Positions 51,891-62,807 of a DNA stretch of 64,000 nucleotides are shown here, piece by piece. The position numbers and the translations under genes were made by a program. The number at the start of each line of letters is the position of its first letter. The stretch's first letter is position 1. The notes beneath the pieces were generated by a model. It worked only from the letters and a program-made list of their open reading frames with translations, searched no databases and was not told the DNA's origin. The stretch is from Bimuria novae-zelandiae CBS 107.79. Taxonomy: Eukaryota > Ascomycota > Dothideomycetes > Pleosporales > Didymosphaeriaceae. Where the stretch lies: NCBI GenBank assembly GCA_010015655.1, contig ML976725.1, positions 199,989 to 263,988 of the forward strand, given 5' to 3'.

Positions 51891-53183
51891 CGATGTGCTG
51901 CGTTCTGCCGACACGTTTGTATTTCTCTTCCGGCAATGTAGGATATAAACATCTTTTTTGGGGGACATTTAGCGACACGTCCGGCGTTTTTCACAAGCCG
52001 GCCATATCAAGAGGGCTAATTGGACTTGATATAGGTTGTAGAGGGTTCACACTCCACGTTGACTACTGTCTGACGGCCTGTTTGCGACGGTATTTCTTTT
52101 AATGATATTGGTACGTTCTTCATTATGCTTTTGCATCACCTGGAACTGTTCGTGACGTACCGCGGAGTGGGCTGCAAGATATTTCAAGTTCTTACGCTGT
52201 ACATGTTGGATTCAGCCCGAGTGCCAAGCCGAACAGTTGGGTGGAAACGGCGCACGTGACATAACCCTCTACGGCCCTAGCGTGCTCGGAGTGTTGTATA
52301 AATGCCTCCGCATGACTGCGACGGTCTTCTTTCCTTACACAAATGCACACTGTCTCTCTGGCAGTGTACTTTAAAAAAAGACTGCACACTTGATCCGATG
52401 GGTCTCCCTCTCCTATCGGGGCATGCCAACTAAAAACTAGGTTGTTGACCACATGGGCAGCTCTGCGTGCCTTCAGCTCCTTCTGCCTACTCTTGGGAAC
52501 GGGCAGACGGACTAAAAGGAACATGTTGGTCGTACATGGGCGGTGCCCTTTCGGTTTGGCAGATATGCTCCTAAAAAGGCGGAAAAGGCTTCAAATGTCA
52601 AACTCCATGCGTCAACCGGTTAAATTTCTGGTGCACGAAAGAATTGGAGCATCATTCGTGGACTGAAAACGCTGCAAAACGCTCTATGCGTCGACCTCTT
52701 TCGGTCGACCGCCATGCGTCGACCATTTGATTTTGTCGTGCACCAAGGAATCGGAGGATCATTTGTCAACTAAAAAGCGCATCTCTACGATTACATGGGT
52801 GGGGCGGTTGCGACCTCTCCGCCATAGCACAAAAAGTTACGACTTCTCCTACATGGCGCCAAAAGATTCTGCTATAACTCTCGATGCGGGGGCTTGGGTG
52901 GTTTCTGCCTCCAGCCTCCTCGACCGAGCATGCGAGAAATCCAGAGGTTATTAGGGGACGAAAATGAACGCGTCATGTGTGAAATCAAGGTCCCTCTGTC
53001 GTAGAACGATCGCTCATAGACGCGAAGAACAGCTTGATGGAACTCGCGCGTCTGTGACATGTCAAAATACGGTAATCGAGTTTCAGCATGCATGGAGCAT
53101 AAAAATATCCATCATCTCACGTTCAAGATGGGGAGCATCATCATCGCTATTCACTCAATGTATTCTCATTCTGGCGTTTTGTG
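51891..53183. other. Intergenic stretch before the nested transposon block
   Basis: Composition stays balanced to about 53300. No gene is supported. It contains a diverged direct duplication (52605-52780). Confidence 0.5.
52605..52780. repeat. Diverged direct duplication, two units ~107 bp apart
   Basis: Units start at 52605 and 52712 with CCATGCGTC, continue with GTGCAC(G/C)AA(A)G and ATCATT(C/T)GT and end in an A-rich run. Differences are mostly transitions. Confidence 0.5.
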
Positions 53184-53356
53184 CAGGGTGTCCAACGTAC
53201 CGTACTCTTGGCGTATCGGTGCTCTCCGAAATACCGTCCCGCCCCACTTCGGGCAGCCGAAGTGGACCCAGCTTCCCGGAAAATATTTTCTATTACCTAA
53301 TTTGTTAGTAAAACAATAATTACAGCGAACATTCACCCTATATTAATACTTATATT

Positions 53357-55060
53357 ATGCCGCCGCGTAGTTAACGTAAGCGTATAGCTACCTAGCCATT
53401 TAACGGGGGTCAAAATCCTTTAAAACGTGCGCGCTAGGCGCCTGCAGCAGCTGCTAAAGGTGCTAAGTTACGGAGAAAAGTATCTAAAAAGGCTCCTCCT
53501 CCGGCGGAAGGCAACGCTGTATCTGATCTAGTTAGCCTTAATTAGGATATCGAGCCTCCGTCTGCGCAGCCATTGCCAGTAATTGTATTATTTAGTAATC
53601 TACCTAGTAACCTGCCTAATGACCCGCCCAGCGGATGTATATCTAATCTAATTAGCAACCCTACGCAGGGAGAAACTCAGGAAGATGAGCCAAAATCAGC
53701 TACTAGGGTATCCGAAGCAGAGTCGCCGTATGTTACTTGCCGCTGGCAGGCCTTTGTAGGTCCTAAAAAGGAGCTCTATAAGCCAAGATTCGATACAGAG
53801 TTTATCCCAGAGCACTACTACGCTAGTTAGCTTTAAATATAAGTAAATAAGGTCGCTTAAGACTTAGCTATAAAGATAACTCTACTATAAAAAGTAATAA
53901 TTAAGGACGTTTCTAGCTGCGCGTACAGGCAAAAGACCTTAAAGAGGTAGAAGCTATAGTAATTACTTAAGCGTAGAGACGCTACTAGCTTTATTTATAT
54001 TATAAAGCACGCGCAGCACCTAAAGGAGTCTTTAATTAATATAATATATCTTAACTTTAACGCGACGCTTGCTACTAAGTCTATAAAAGTAATTAGTTCT
54101 ATAGGCTAATAACGTAGCAGAGGCTCGTCCAGCTCCCAGGGCCAGGTTCGACTTACTACAACACAAAGGCAGCTACAAGAGCTGCCAGAGATCCTTGCTA
54201 GCCATGCTGTCGCTAAGGGACCTTTAATAGCTATCCGCGATAAGTAGAGGTGCCAGGATACCCACTGTGGCAACTACCCGTACGTCTGCTGGGTCCAGCG
54301 TACGCCTGGCCAGCCTGATCGATTTGAGAACCATTTCCCAGTGAGCAGTAATATTGTGGCCATGTGGGCGCGTAACATCAGCCTCGAGAGGTGCAGCGTC
54401 GACGTGCCAGACGATACTGTACGCCTTGCTCTGCGTACAGCGAGGGACCTGAAGGCGAAAGAGAAGGCAAAGGAGAAGGCGCAATAGGGCTCGGCGTCTA
54501 CGTCTGTGTTTATAGCGGATAGCTTTATAAGCGCGATTGCTGCCAGCGCGCTATCTGTCAGTTAGTTAGCACAAAGTTAGCTACTTACACGGCTAGCACC
54601 TATACCTGCAGCGCCCGCTGTCAGCTCTGCGAGTGCTCCAAGCGTGCCAGCGCCAGCGTGGAAAGATCTAACATGGAGAGATCTAACGTACGAGAACAAC
54701 ATAGAGCTCTTATATTAGACTCGGCACTTCTTTAACTAGTAGATAGATTAGGTAATGGCTGCAGAGGTGCTAGAGATTAGGATAGTATTTAGAAGGGTTA
54801 TTAAGGCTAGGCGGATTAATCTAAACATGCTAATAGATGGATCTAATACAGGCATGCCGTACAAGATTTAAAGAGATAATTTTAAGCTGCTAATCGCACT
54901 GCTTTTGCGACTCCGTAAAATGGCATTTCGGTGGCAACTCCAGTATCCTGGACTTTCAGAGAGTGATCGAGAGGCATGTAGGGAGCTACAGCGGCAAGAT
55001 AATGAGCAGAAACAGCAGCTGAGAGCTACTCAGGCAGAGGGCGGAGAGACGATCGTGTAG
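53357..55060 (+). pseudogene. Accessory protein of mariner-like element E1 (unknown function), RIP-damaged
   Basis: It starts M-P-P-R with a basic, Pro/Ala-rich N-terminus. The best-kept part, near 54225-54480, reads R-C-Q-D-T-H-C-G-N-Y-P-Y-V-C-W-V, then D-R-F-E-N-H-F-P-V-S-S, then M-W-A-R-N-I, then A-K-E-K-A-K-E-K. The Cys spacing suggests metal binding. A C-terminal stretch has D-G-S-N-T-G-M. Stops, mostly TAG where CAG or TGG is expected, break it in several places. The protein encoded at 59637-61180 in element E3 is homologous. I do not recognise a family. Confidence 0.6.
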
Positions 55061-55454
55061 AGGTGATCGTGTAGAGGTGATCGAGCAGAGGGCGTAGAGG
55101 TGTTATCTTCGACGCGTAGGGCACGGGCCATATCCTATAGATATCGCCCGATATGATTACCTTGTTTGTATAATTAAACACCAACTTTCTCGCCTTGTCT
55201 GCTTACCGTACGCCTCACCCTCTGCAACTCTACCACCACGCTAGCTACACTAAAATAGATAATAGTAATTAATTTAGCAGCCTTAGATTACCCTTACACT
55301 ACTATAAGATTACTATATTTATGTTATAGTAGGTGCTAGATTTCTAATCTCTAAAACTGACTCTGACAGAATATATCTAACTATGTACTACTAATAATAG
55401 TATAAAACCACTCCAGCGAATACTAAATATATACTATTAATTATAGTATAATAC

Positions 55455-56446
55455 CTCTATGGCGCCTACCTATAGTACCTAAAAAAGTTACCTATAGAGC
55501 TTTTATAGTATATACTTAATATAGCTTTCTTTAGAAAATACTTAAATTTATTGTACGCCTTAGCGCCCTAGTAATGCCGCTAGATCTAGGTCTTTAACGC
55601 CTTAAAGGTCTGCTTGATTAGATTTATATTAGGTAAGTAAGGAGGCAGAAACTCTATAATTACGCCTGCCTCTACGCATATATTGGCTAGCCTTACTAAT
55701 TAATAGATAGACGCGTTGTTAAGGACTATTACTAAGCGTTTTCCTGGCCAAGGACTATAGTATAGGAGTACTTAATTAGTAATAAAGTCCTCTATTAGCT
55801 CTGCAGTAATCGCTCCCTAAAAAATTATATAGGCGAGGTATCTATTAACGTCTATAGCTAGTAGTAAGCTCTACCTCTCTAAGCGCTTAGCTAAGTAGCT
55901 AACGTGGTAGGCTATATTAACTTTACTCTAACTATACTTTTAATCCCTTATACACTCGTTGCAAGCGCTCTTATTAAAGTAAATAATTTAATTAGGTTAA
56001 TAGATTTACTAGTAACGCGCTTAAAAGGCTTAATAAAGACTTTTATAACGCTTTTTAGCTACCTTTAAGGCTGCCTTCCTACTCTATCGCATGGCTTTAA
56101 GCTCTCTGTCTAGAGTTATAAGGGATACCTTAACGTCGTACTTATTATATAAGAAGTCCTATATCTTATTTATATAGGATATTAGCTTACTATATAGTAT
56201 CTTAAGCAGCGCGTCTCTATAGCATTGCTTAAGCAAAGGTGGCCTGCCACGACGTACGTATCTTAGCCTAATTAGCTTACTAAAGATCTTTAGGTTAAGC
56301 CTGTATTTGCGTACTATTTTTAGGTCGACGCTAAGCTTTCTATAGATAGCTTTATTGTTTTTCCTATCGTTAACGCGATCTATAATAGCCTAGATAAGTA
56401 ATTACTATAGGTGGTGTCTGGTAGGTCTCCTTAGATCCTGCGGCAT
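55455..56446 (-). pseudogene. Mariner-type DDE transposase of element E1, RIP-damaged
   Basis: It starts M-P-Q-D-L-R-R-P-T with a helix-turn-helix-like N-terminus including R-R-G-R-P-P-L. The catalytic centre keeps L-L-A-I-D-V-N (first Asp), V-L-N-N-A-S-I-Y (second Asp now Asn, as a G-to-A change would give) and F-L-P-P-Y-L-P-N-I-N-L-I-K. Many stops. It cuts and pastes the element when intact. Confidence 0.75.
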
Positions 56447-56669
56447 TGTTTACCTAGGGTGAATATTCCGTGTAATTATTTTATCGCTCACAAAACAGGT
56501 GTACGAAAGTGTTGGTGAGGAACCAATTACTAAGTGCTGATAGAAAAATCCGCCAAAGTGGGGCGGGACGGTATTTCGGAAACGACAATAACGTGTCCGT
56601 GCACTCAACGCCCGGATTCAGTCAACGCCCCGCGGAACACAAACCACCCTAACTTTCAACGTGCCATAA

Positions 56670-58545
56670 CGCCACCAACATAAGCTCAATTACGACTGTA
56701 ATTAAAGAAATAGAATTGCTAAGGCCTAGAGAATTATTTTCTTATACTAAAGTAGCTAGCAAGTATAGCGTTAATTAAAATACGTTATTATAAAGGCACT
56801 AAGCAATTTAAACGTCGCGTACTACTATAGGGTTTAACTAACAGAAACTTAGTCCCTAGTAAGAGTAAGAGCTTATTACTTATATAGAAGGGCTCACCGC
56901 GCGTTACTTACCACCTATAAGAGAGATAATACGAAATTTCGCGTTAATAATAGCTAAGGAGCTAGTAAGCGAGAGCTAGGTCACGCGCTTTATTAACTAA
57001 CATAGTATCTATCTAATTTCTTAATAGGCAGCTAGTATAGACAGTAATTGCTATAACGCTAACTTAGGGGATAAATATAGCCTATATTTTAACTTTCTAC
57101 GTAATAAAATAAAGGAATACGATATTAAGCCTCGTTATACGTATAATATAGATAAAAAGGGCTGCTTGATTAGTATTGTTGGTAGATTAAAACGGGTGTT
57201 TAGTAGACGAATGTGGGAGAAGAAGGAGGTTAGAGCATCTCTCCAAGATGGGTCTCGTGAATGGATTACCATCCTAGCATGTGTATGCGCGGATGGAGCA
57301 GCCTTGCCGCCAAGCCTCATCTATTAGGCTACTAACAAGGCTATACAATTAAGCTGGGTTAAGGATATTAAGGCAGGAAAGCATGGCGTGCACATTACCT
57401 TATCGCCGTTAGGCTAGACAAACAACGATATCGGCCTTGCCTGGCTTAAGCAGGTGTTTGATCGCTATATAAAGGTAAAAGCTTAACAATCCTACTAACT
57501 ACTTATCCTTAATAGCCATGGATCCTATGTTACTATAGATTTTATTAACTATTATAATTAGAATAGGATTCTCCTAGCTATCTTACCCCCTTATTTAACC
57601 TACACTCTTTAGCCGCTTAATGTAGTGCTCTTTAAGCCTCTCTTATTAGCCTACTTAGCTAAGCTTATAACCTACCTCTAAAAGAGCTAAGGCCTGCTCT
57701 TAATTAAGAAAGGCGACTTCTTCCCCCTTTTCTAGAAAACGTGGATAAGCTCCTTTAAGGAGGAGATAATACTTAAGTCTTTTAAAGTAACTAGTATATC
57801 ACCATTCAATCTAGAGGTTATACTCAAAAGGTTCACTAACACCACCCTAGATAAGCAGGTATCGCGAGAGAGCTCTACGTCAGCACTTAGCGGATCTAAC
57901 TAGCGTAAACTGGATCGCCTTGTGCGATCTGTAATAGAGGACCAGAGCAGTAAGGACGCGCAAAAGCTCAGCCGCTTACTCTACTATATCTCTATTTAAA
58001 ACAAGCTCCTTCGCCATAAAATTAACGGGCTAAAGGAGGCGCTATTAGTTAAGAAGAGGTATAAGAAAAAGGGCAAGCCTCTTAACCTTTAGCAACGTTA
58101 AAAATACTATAGAGGTGTAGTTTTCTAGTTACTAAGGAAGGTTAGGGAGGCACGTGTACGTTAGTTTGTAAAGGAGCAAGAGGAGAAGGAGCGGAGACTT
58201 TAAAAAGCTAAGATAGCTAAGTTAAGGAAGGTAGCTAAGCTGTGTAAGAAGAAGATTGTAGAGGAGAAGCGTGTGGCGCGGGAGGCAGCTAAGGTAGCCA
58301 GAGAGAAGGAGAGGGCTGAGAAGGCAGCAGAGCGTGCTCGCGAAAAGGAGGCTCGTGACGCAGCAAAAGCTCTACAATCTGCCCAAAAGGGTAAGAGAAA
58401 GGCCTCTCAGCCATCTACACAGAGCAACAAGCGTCAGAAACGTGTGGTTGACGCTGTACTTACTGTAGACGCCTTAGGTGCCGCATTAGCAGCTCCAACC
58501 AAAACTACGCGGCGCGGCCGCAACGTTAAGCTTCTATGTAAATAT
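56670..58545 (+). pseudogene. Pogo/Tigger-type DDE transposase of element E2, RIP-damaged and truncated by E3
   Basis: Recognisable in order are an N-terminal helix-turn-helix region, a CENP-B/Tc5-like segment (L-P-P-I-R-E-I-I), Y-T-Y-N-I-D-K-K-G, the block L-N-S-H-G-S-Y-V-T (57510-57535) and L-P-P-Y-L-T-Y. The tail is rich in Lys, Glu, Arg and Ala. The tail (58273-58545) is open, with K-G-K-R-K-A-S-Q and K-R-Q-K-R, as is usual in this fungal transposase group. Stops litter the rest. Confidence 0.75.
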
Positions 58546-58589
58546 AGTCGTTTGCGAAATAGTGTTTCCACCTTTGTTATTATCGTTTC

Positions 58590-59472
58590 GGAAATACCTG
58601 CTCGACCCACACAGGAACACCAAAATCGTGATTCCACCCACACGACCGTGTGGGGGGTTCCTGTAGTATGAAATTGTTCGCCTGAACAAGCTGATTACTA
58701 GAATCACGTTCTTTATCCGCAAAAAGCTGGCGCTGTTGCGATAAAGAGACCAAAGCCAAGATGCAAAGTTTTCGCTCTGCCAAGACTTGGTCAAAACCTT
58801 TCACCCAAACTAAGTACCGCTCAGGCGACTACTACTACTTGTTCAAGCTTGAGGTTTTCCCCTACGAGGTTTTTACTCAAGGTACAAGGCAGCTTGCTAA
58901 CTCGTACGAGGTCCTACTTCGTACGAGGTAGGGGGAGGAAGACAGTACGGGAGCAGAGCTACAAGGGCGAGGGAGAGAGGGGCAGGACAACAACACCCTC
59001 ACAGATGAGGGCCGGCTACTATAGGTATCTAGGTGCCTGTAGTAGCAGGTAGACCTATTAAAGGGAGGATGGGCTATGTACAACAAGGCTACTGTGGTAG
59101 CCAGCCGGCAGGCACGAAATGCTTTCTGTAAATACAGCTTAGCACGTCCCCATGCCCCATGGGAGGCTAGAACATTATGTTCCTGGACGTTAATCAATAC
59201 TACTACTACTACTACTGCTCGACCCACAGAGCCAGCCAGTCATCGTCAATCCTTCCTTTTCTTGTATTTTCTTGAACGCAAAAAACTTAAATCTTCTAAA
59301 AAATTTAAGGGGGGTACTTATAACTCTATAGAAGCCCTTTATCTACTTTTAGTATATTATTATCTAAAGTTCCTTGTGTGGTGGAGAGAAAAGCGAAAAA
59401 AAGGAGACCAGAACAGAAAATACGCGCAGTCTGATGAGAAATACGCCTTAAGTGGGTCGAGCAGGTATTTCC
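58590..59472. mobile_element. Small non-autonomous element E4 (883 bp)
   Basis: The left end GGAAATACCTGCTCGACCCA and its mirror at the right (TGGGTCGAGCAGGTATTTCC) bound it. No transposase coding is visible. The TIR resembles that of E1 (both share GAAATACC and a CCCAC end), so E1-type transposase may have moved it. It has little RIP mutation and holds two ACT-triplet runs plus a third internal copy of the CTCGACCCAC motif near 59218. Confidence 0.6.
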
Positions 59473-59636
59473 AGAATCACCGATAGCACGCTCGGTTGAA
59501 TCCTTGGCCCCGCCCACAACCAAAATTCCTATAGTAATCGCGACTATACATTCACACACCCATGTAGTTTGCTTTGAAGGCTTTGAAGTATATATAAATT
59601 GCTATATTACATTAATACAAGAGTCATAAACGCGAT

Positions 59637-61180
59637 ATGGCACCCAGAGGTCGCAAATGGCCCGGTAACCAGCTAGAGACCCACATATCTCGCCCCAAGC
59701 GCACCTGTAAGCCCCCCGCGCGCCTAGAGCAGTCTACGCCGCTGGTAGTAAATAGAAACACTAGAAAAGCTAAGAAGCAAAATAAAAGGAAAGCTCTAAC
59801 TCCGCCTTCTTCTCCTCCGCCTCCTAAGCTACTATTATCCTCTTTAATCTAAATCTACTCGTCTCTCTCAGACCTGCTTAAGGATAACCTAGTTTAAACA
59901 TCCAATCGCGGTAGAATTAATAATAATAATAATATACTATTAGAGCCCCCTATAGAGTTTGCTTCCTAATAGACTGCTTAATTAGGCAAGGAGATTCTCC
60001 CTTAGATAAAGTTAGAGTATCTTACTAAGTATACTAGGACTTATTCTATATAGGACGCTTAGTGTACTCGCATCTATAATTATCTCTATCCTCGTATTAG
60101 GAAAGTTTAAGCTGCTATTGCAACAGTATATGCCACGGGCCAGAGAAAAGAGGAGTACTTTTTAAACAAGGTAAAGAGCCCTATTAAGTAGAGTAGCTAT
60201 TTACAAATACTCCGCAGCCTCCGTAAGAGATATAAGACAAAATAGTTAAATTTTAATATAGAACTTAAGATAATTAAGGAGGAAACTCAAGAGCAAACAC
60301 AGCAGTTATTATAAGGCCGTACACTAAGTAGGACCCTAAGGAGAATCGCTAGGGGTAGGGGAGGGGGTATAGTAACCAATTAGTAGCTTGCAATGCTTGG
60401 TGAAATAGCAGCTACGGAAGCAGCAAGTGGGAACTATATCCCTGGGTTTACAGAGCGTTGGTATTGCAAGAATACGTATTACAGTAACAGTACTCTTACC
60501 TGCTACGTTTACAAGAGCAGCCTAGATAAGGTAGATCGAGTGAAGAACTATTACCCTCTTAATAGCCCTACACTACGTTCATGGGCTAAGGACATAAAAC
60601 AAGGAGAGGCTACTATAGAGAAACCTAGTAATCGAGTGTTTAAGATAATAAAGAGAGGCTATATTAATAAAATAAAGGCTAAGGGCAAAGAGCCAGCTGC
60701 TCCCCTAGCTAGAGACATTACTAGAGCAATTAGCCAGCTTGTTAATATTATAGCCATGCAAGAGCTCTCCAACCTCCAGCGTACAGGGTAGTTAGGAGAA
60801 ACACCTCTCTATTTATCTCTACCCTAGGCTGCTCTATCAAGCCCGATATTTACTAGTAGCCCTCCTAATGCAAAAGATATAATAATAACTAGCTTCTTTA
60901 CTTAGTAGCGCTCTAAATTAAAGAAGGATTACTATAAGTTTTTACGAAAGCTTAAGGCTTAGCTAGAGGAGGGCGACTGGGACTTTAATACAGTAAAGGA
61001 CAAGAAGCTAATAACAAACAATATATAGCAAAGTCAGGCGGGAGCTAATACAGGGCTTAGGACATTGTTTCGCATGCGGAAGCTTATAAAGGACTAGAAA
61101 CAGGGTGTAAAGAGCAAGAGGCTTAGCATCCAGTACTAGTTTAATTATAGTACTAAGTTACAGCCAAAACGGCCAGGTTA
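59637..61180 (+). pseudogene. Accessory protein of mariner-like element E3 (unknown function), RIP-damaged
   Basis: It starts M-A-P-R-G-R-K-W-P-G with a basic, Pro-rich N-terminus. A 132-codon open part (60393-60791) contains W-Y-C-K-N-T-Y-Y-S-N-S-T-L-T-C-Y-V, D-R-V-K-N-Y-Y-P-L-N-S, S-W-A-K-D-I and K-A-K-G-K-E. These line up with the E1 accessory protein in the same order. Further on, G-A-N-T-G-L matches G-S-N-T-G-M of E1. No family recognised. Confidence 0.6.
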
Positions 61181-61224
61181 AGGGTGTTAATATATATACG
61201 TACATCTTAAGTTGGGCGCTAACT

Positions 61225-62264
61225 CTACCTAGTGTACCTTCACCCTAAATGCACGTCTTATACACTATATCCTGCCTTCTTAAAGTAGCTAAAAAGGTTA
61301 GTACGGCACCTTATGCGTACGGCGTAATTAAGGAACTCTTTAAACGTGTTAAATAGTAACTACGCCTCGTTGTTTCGCTAGAGCTATGTCTTAAGGTTAT
61401 TAAAAGTCGCCTTAATCGGATTAAAATCGGGCGAATATGGGGGAAGAAACTCTAGGAGTACACTAGCTTCTTTATAGAGCTCTTAGACACGCTAAGTTTA
61501 ATAGGAAGAGGCGTTGTTAAGGACTAGGATTAATCGCGGCCCTAGATAAGGCGTACACAACGGGAGCACTTAATGCTAGAGAAACGCCTTAAAAAGCTTA
61601 GCCATAATACTCCCCTAAATAATCATATAGGCAATGTAACTATCTATAGTAATAGTAGGTAAGAGAGACCGTCGTTGCGTACGAGCAACTAACCCTGTGA
61701 CTTTATAATTACTTCCCTTAGGTGCCCACCCCCTCTTTCTATCCCTAGTTCGTTCGGTAGTAGCAGATTTGCCTAAGCACACGATTTGCTCTGCTCTCTA
61801 GTAAAGGGATCTGGCCTTCTATATTTCACGTAATTAAGAATTCCTCTCCTGTGCTCTCTTCTATACTACCTTATAAGACTACTAAGCCTCCTTAAGAGCA
61901 CGATACACTGTCTATATAGATATTTATATATTAAACTTATCGTAGAGGAAGTCTTGCATTTCGTTAAGGTAAGCCATAGGCTTATTATTAAGGAAATTAA
62001 AGAGAGCCTGTGGCAACGTTAGCTAAAAACCTTAATACTAAACCTATCCCTACTAACTTATTTATAAGCAGCAACAAGGGCTAGAGGCCTCTTAAGCCTT
62101 ACAGTCCTTAGGGCTTTAGCTATTTTAAAGATGTTATGGTTTAATTAAACTTTCCTAATTGTTAGCCGGGAAATATGGAGATCACGAGAGATTTGGGATA
62201 TATTATAACCTAGGGCGAGTTAAGACTTGATTCTGCGAATAGCTTTATCTAGGATAGCGCGCAT
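61225..62264 (-). pseudogene. Mariner-type DDE transposase of element E3, RIP-damaged
   Basis: The N-terminus shows a helix-turn-helix (I-S-R-D-L-H-I-S-R-L-T-I-R-K). The catalytic part keeps L-V-L-N-N-A-S (Asp to Asn by transition), F-L-P-P-Y-S-P-D-F-N-P-I-K-A-T-F and R-C-R-T-N-L-F-S-Y-F-K-K-A-G-Y. It is related to the E1 transposase but clearly distinct. Confidence 0.75.
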
Positions 62265-62807
62265 AATTAATATATATGGGGTTATAAGTATATAGTCGAG
62301 GTTTACTAGTAATATTTGGTGTGGGTGCGGACTAAGGATTCAAGCGAGCCGATGCTGACAAAGGTGGAAACACTATTTCGCAAACGACTGTATAAATAGT
62401 GCAGGTTGGTCGCAAGCATCAATGTAGCACTCTACTACAAAATAGTGTAACAATAGCGATTGTGTTGGACATACAGCGTTATTTTGATTAAGGTGTTATG
62501 GTGTTTAGCGGGGCGTTGACTGAATCCGGGCGTTGAGTGCACGGACACGTTACGGCCAGTAGTTCCATACTGTGCACAGACCATTCACTATCCTTTTTTC
62601 CTCCTGAAGACCACTATGTGTACCGTGCACGGTACGGAACTACTAACCGTACGCCAAGAGTACGGTACGTTGGACACCCTAGTTTTGTGGAGACAGCATG
62701 GTCACCAGGCGATGAGAAAGGCGGGTTGAGAGCCCCTGAGATTTTCCCCCTGAGATTGATCCGCGGTGATGGAGCTCATCACCGCCATTGGTAAGCTTAG
62801 TTACACG

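Larger units (their letters stand above)
53225..56580. mobile_element. Mariner-like element E1 (3.36 kb) with two convergent coding regions
   Basis: TIRs of about 28 bp start TCCGAAATACCGTCCCGCCC and mirror at the right end (GGGCGGGACGGTATTTCGGA). The plus strand carries an accessory coding region (53357-55060) and the minus strand a DDE transposase (about 55455-56446). The two converge. I could not identify a clean TA target duplication. Confidence 0.75.
58546..62389. mobile_element. Mariner-like element E3 (3.84 kb) with the same two-gene layout as E1
   Basis: TIRs of about 32 bp start AGTCGTTTGCGAAATAGTG and mirror at the right end (CACTATTTCGCAAACGACT). It is inserted in the E2 transposase. 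The plus strand carries an accessory coding region (59637-61180) and the minus strand a transposase (about 61225-62264). It contains a smaller element (58590-59472) near its left end. Target duplication is unclear (TATA left, TGTATA right). Confidence 0.75.
56591..62550 (+). mobile_element. Pogo-type element E2 with 43-bp TIRs and TA duplication, hosting E3
   Basis: The left end ACGTGTCCGTGCACTCAACG is mirrored exactly over 43 bp at the right end (62508-62550), with TA at 56589-56590 and 62551-62552. Transposase coding is on the plus strand from about 56670 and is interrupted at 58545 by E3. The identical TIRs contrast with the heavily mutated interior. Confidence 0.85.
53184..62681. mobile_element. 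Outermost hAT-like element (ends with 8-bp TSD), filled with nested DNA transposons
   Basis: The left end starts CAGGGTGTCCAACGTACC and the right end mirrors it (GGTACGTTGGACACCCTA); the inverted repeats extend about 32 bp. GTTTTGTG occurs on both sides (53176-53183, 62682-62689). CAGGG/TAGGG termini and an 8-bp TSD are typical of hAT elements. Its own DNA is only short arms (53184-53224, about 56581-56590, 62551-62681), so it was probably a small non-autonomous element. Everything else inside came later. Confidence 0.75.

Noticed and set aside
53225..56580. TA target duplication for element E1
   Set aside because: The flanks read CTC on the left and AAC on the right; no TA pair fits the TIR ends, so I did not claim one.
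62763..62785. Perfect 9-bp inverted repeat GCGGTGATG/CATCACCGC with a 5-base loop
   Set aside because: It could be a hairpin, but it lies in a short unexplained gap between two transposons and nothing links it to a function.
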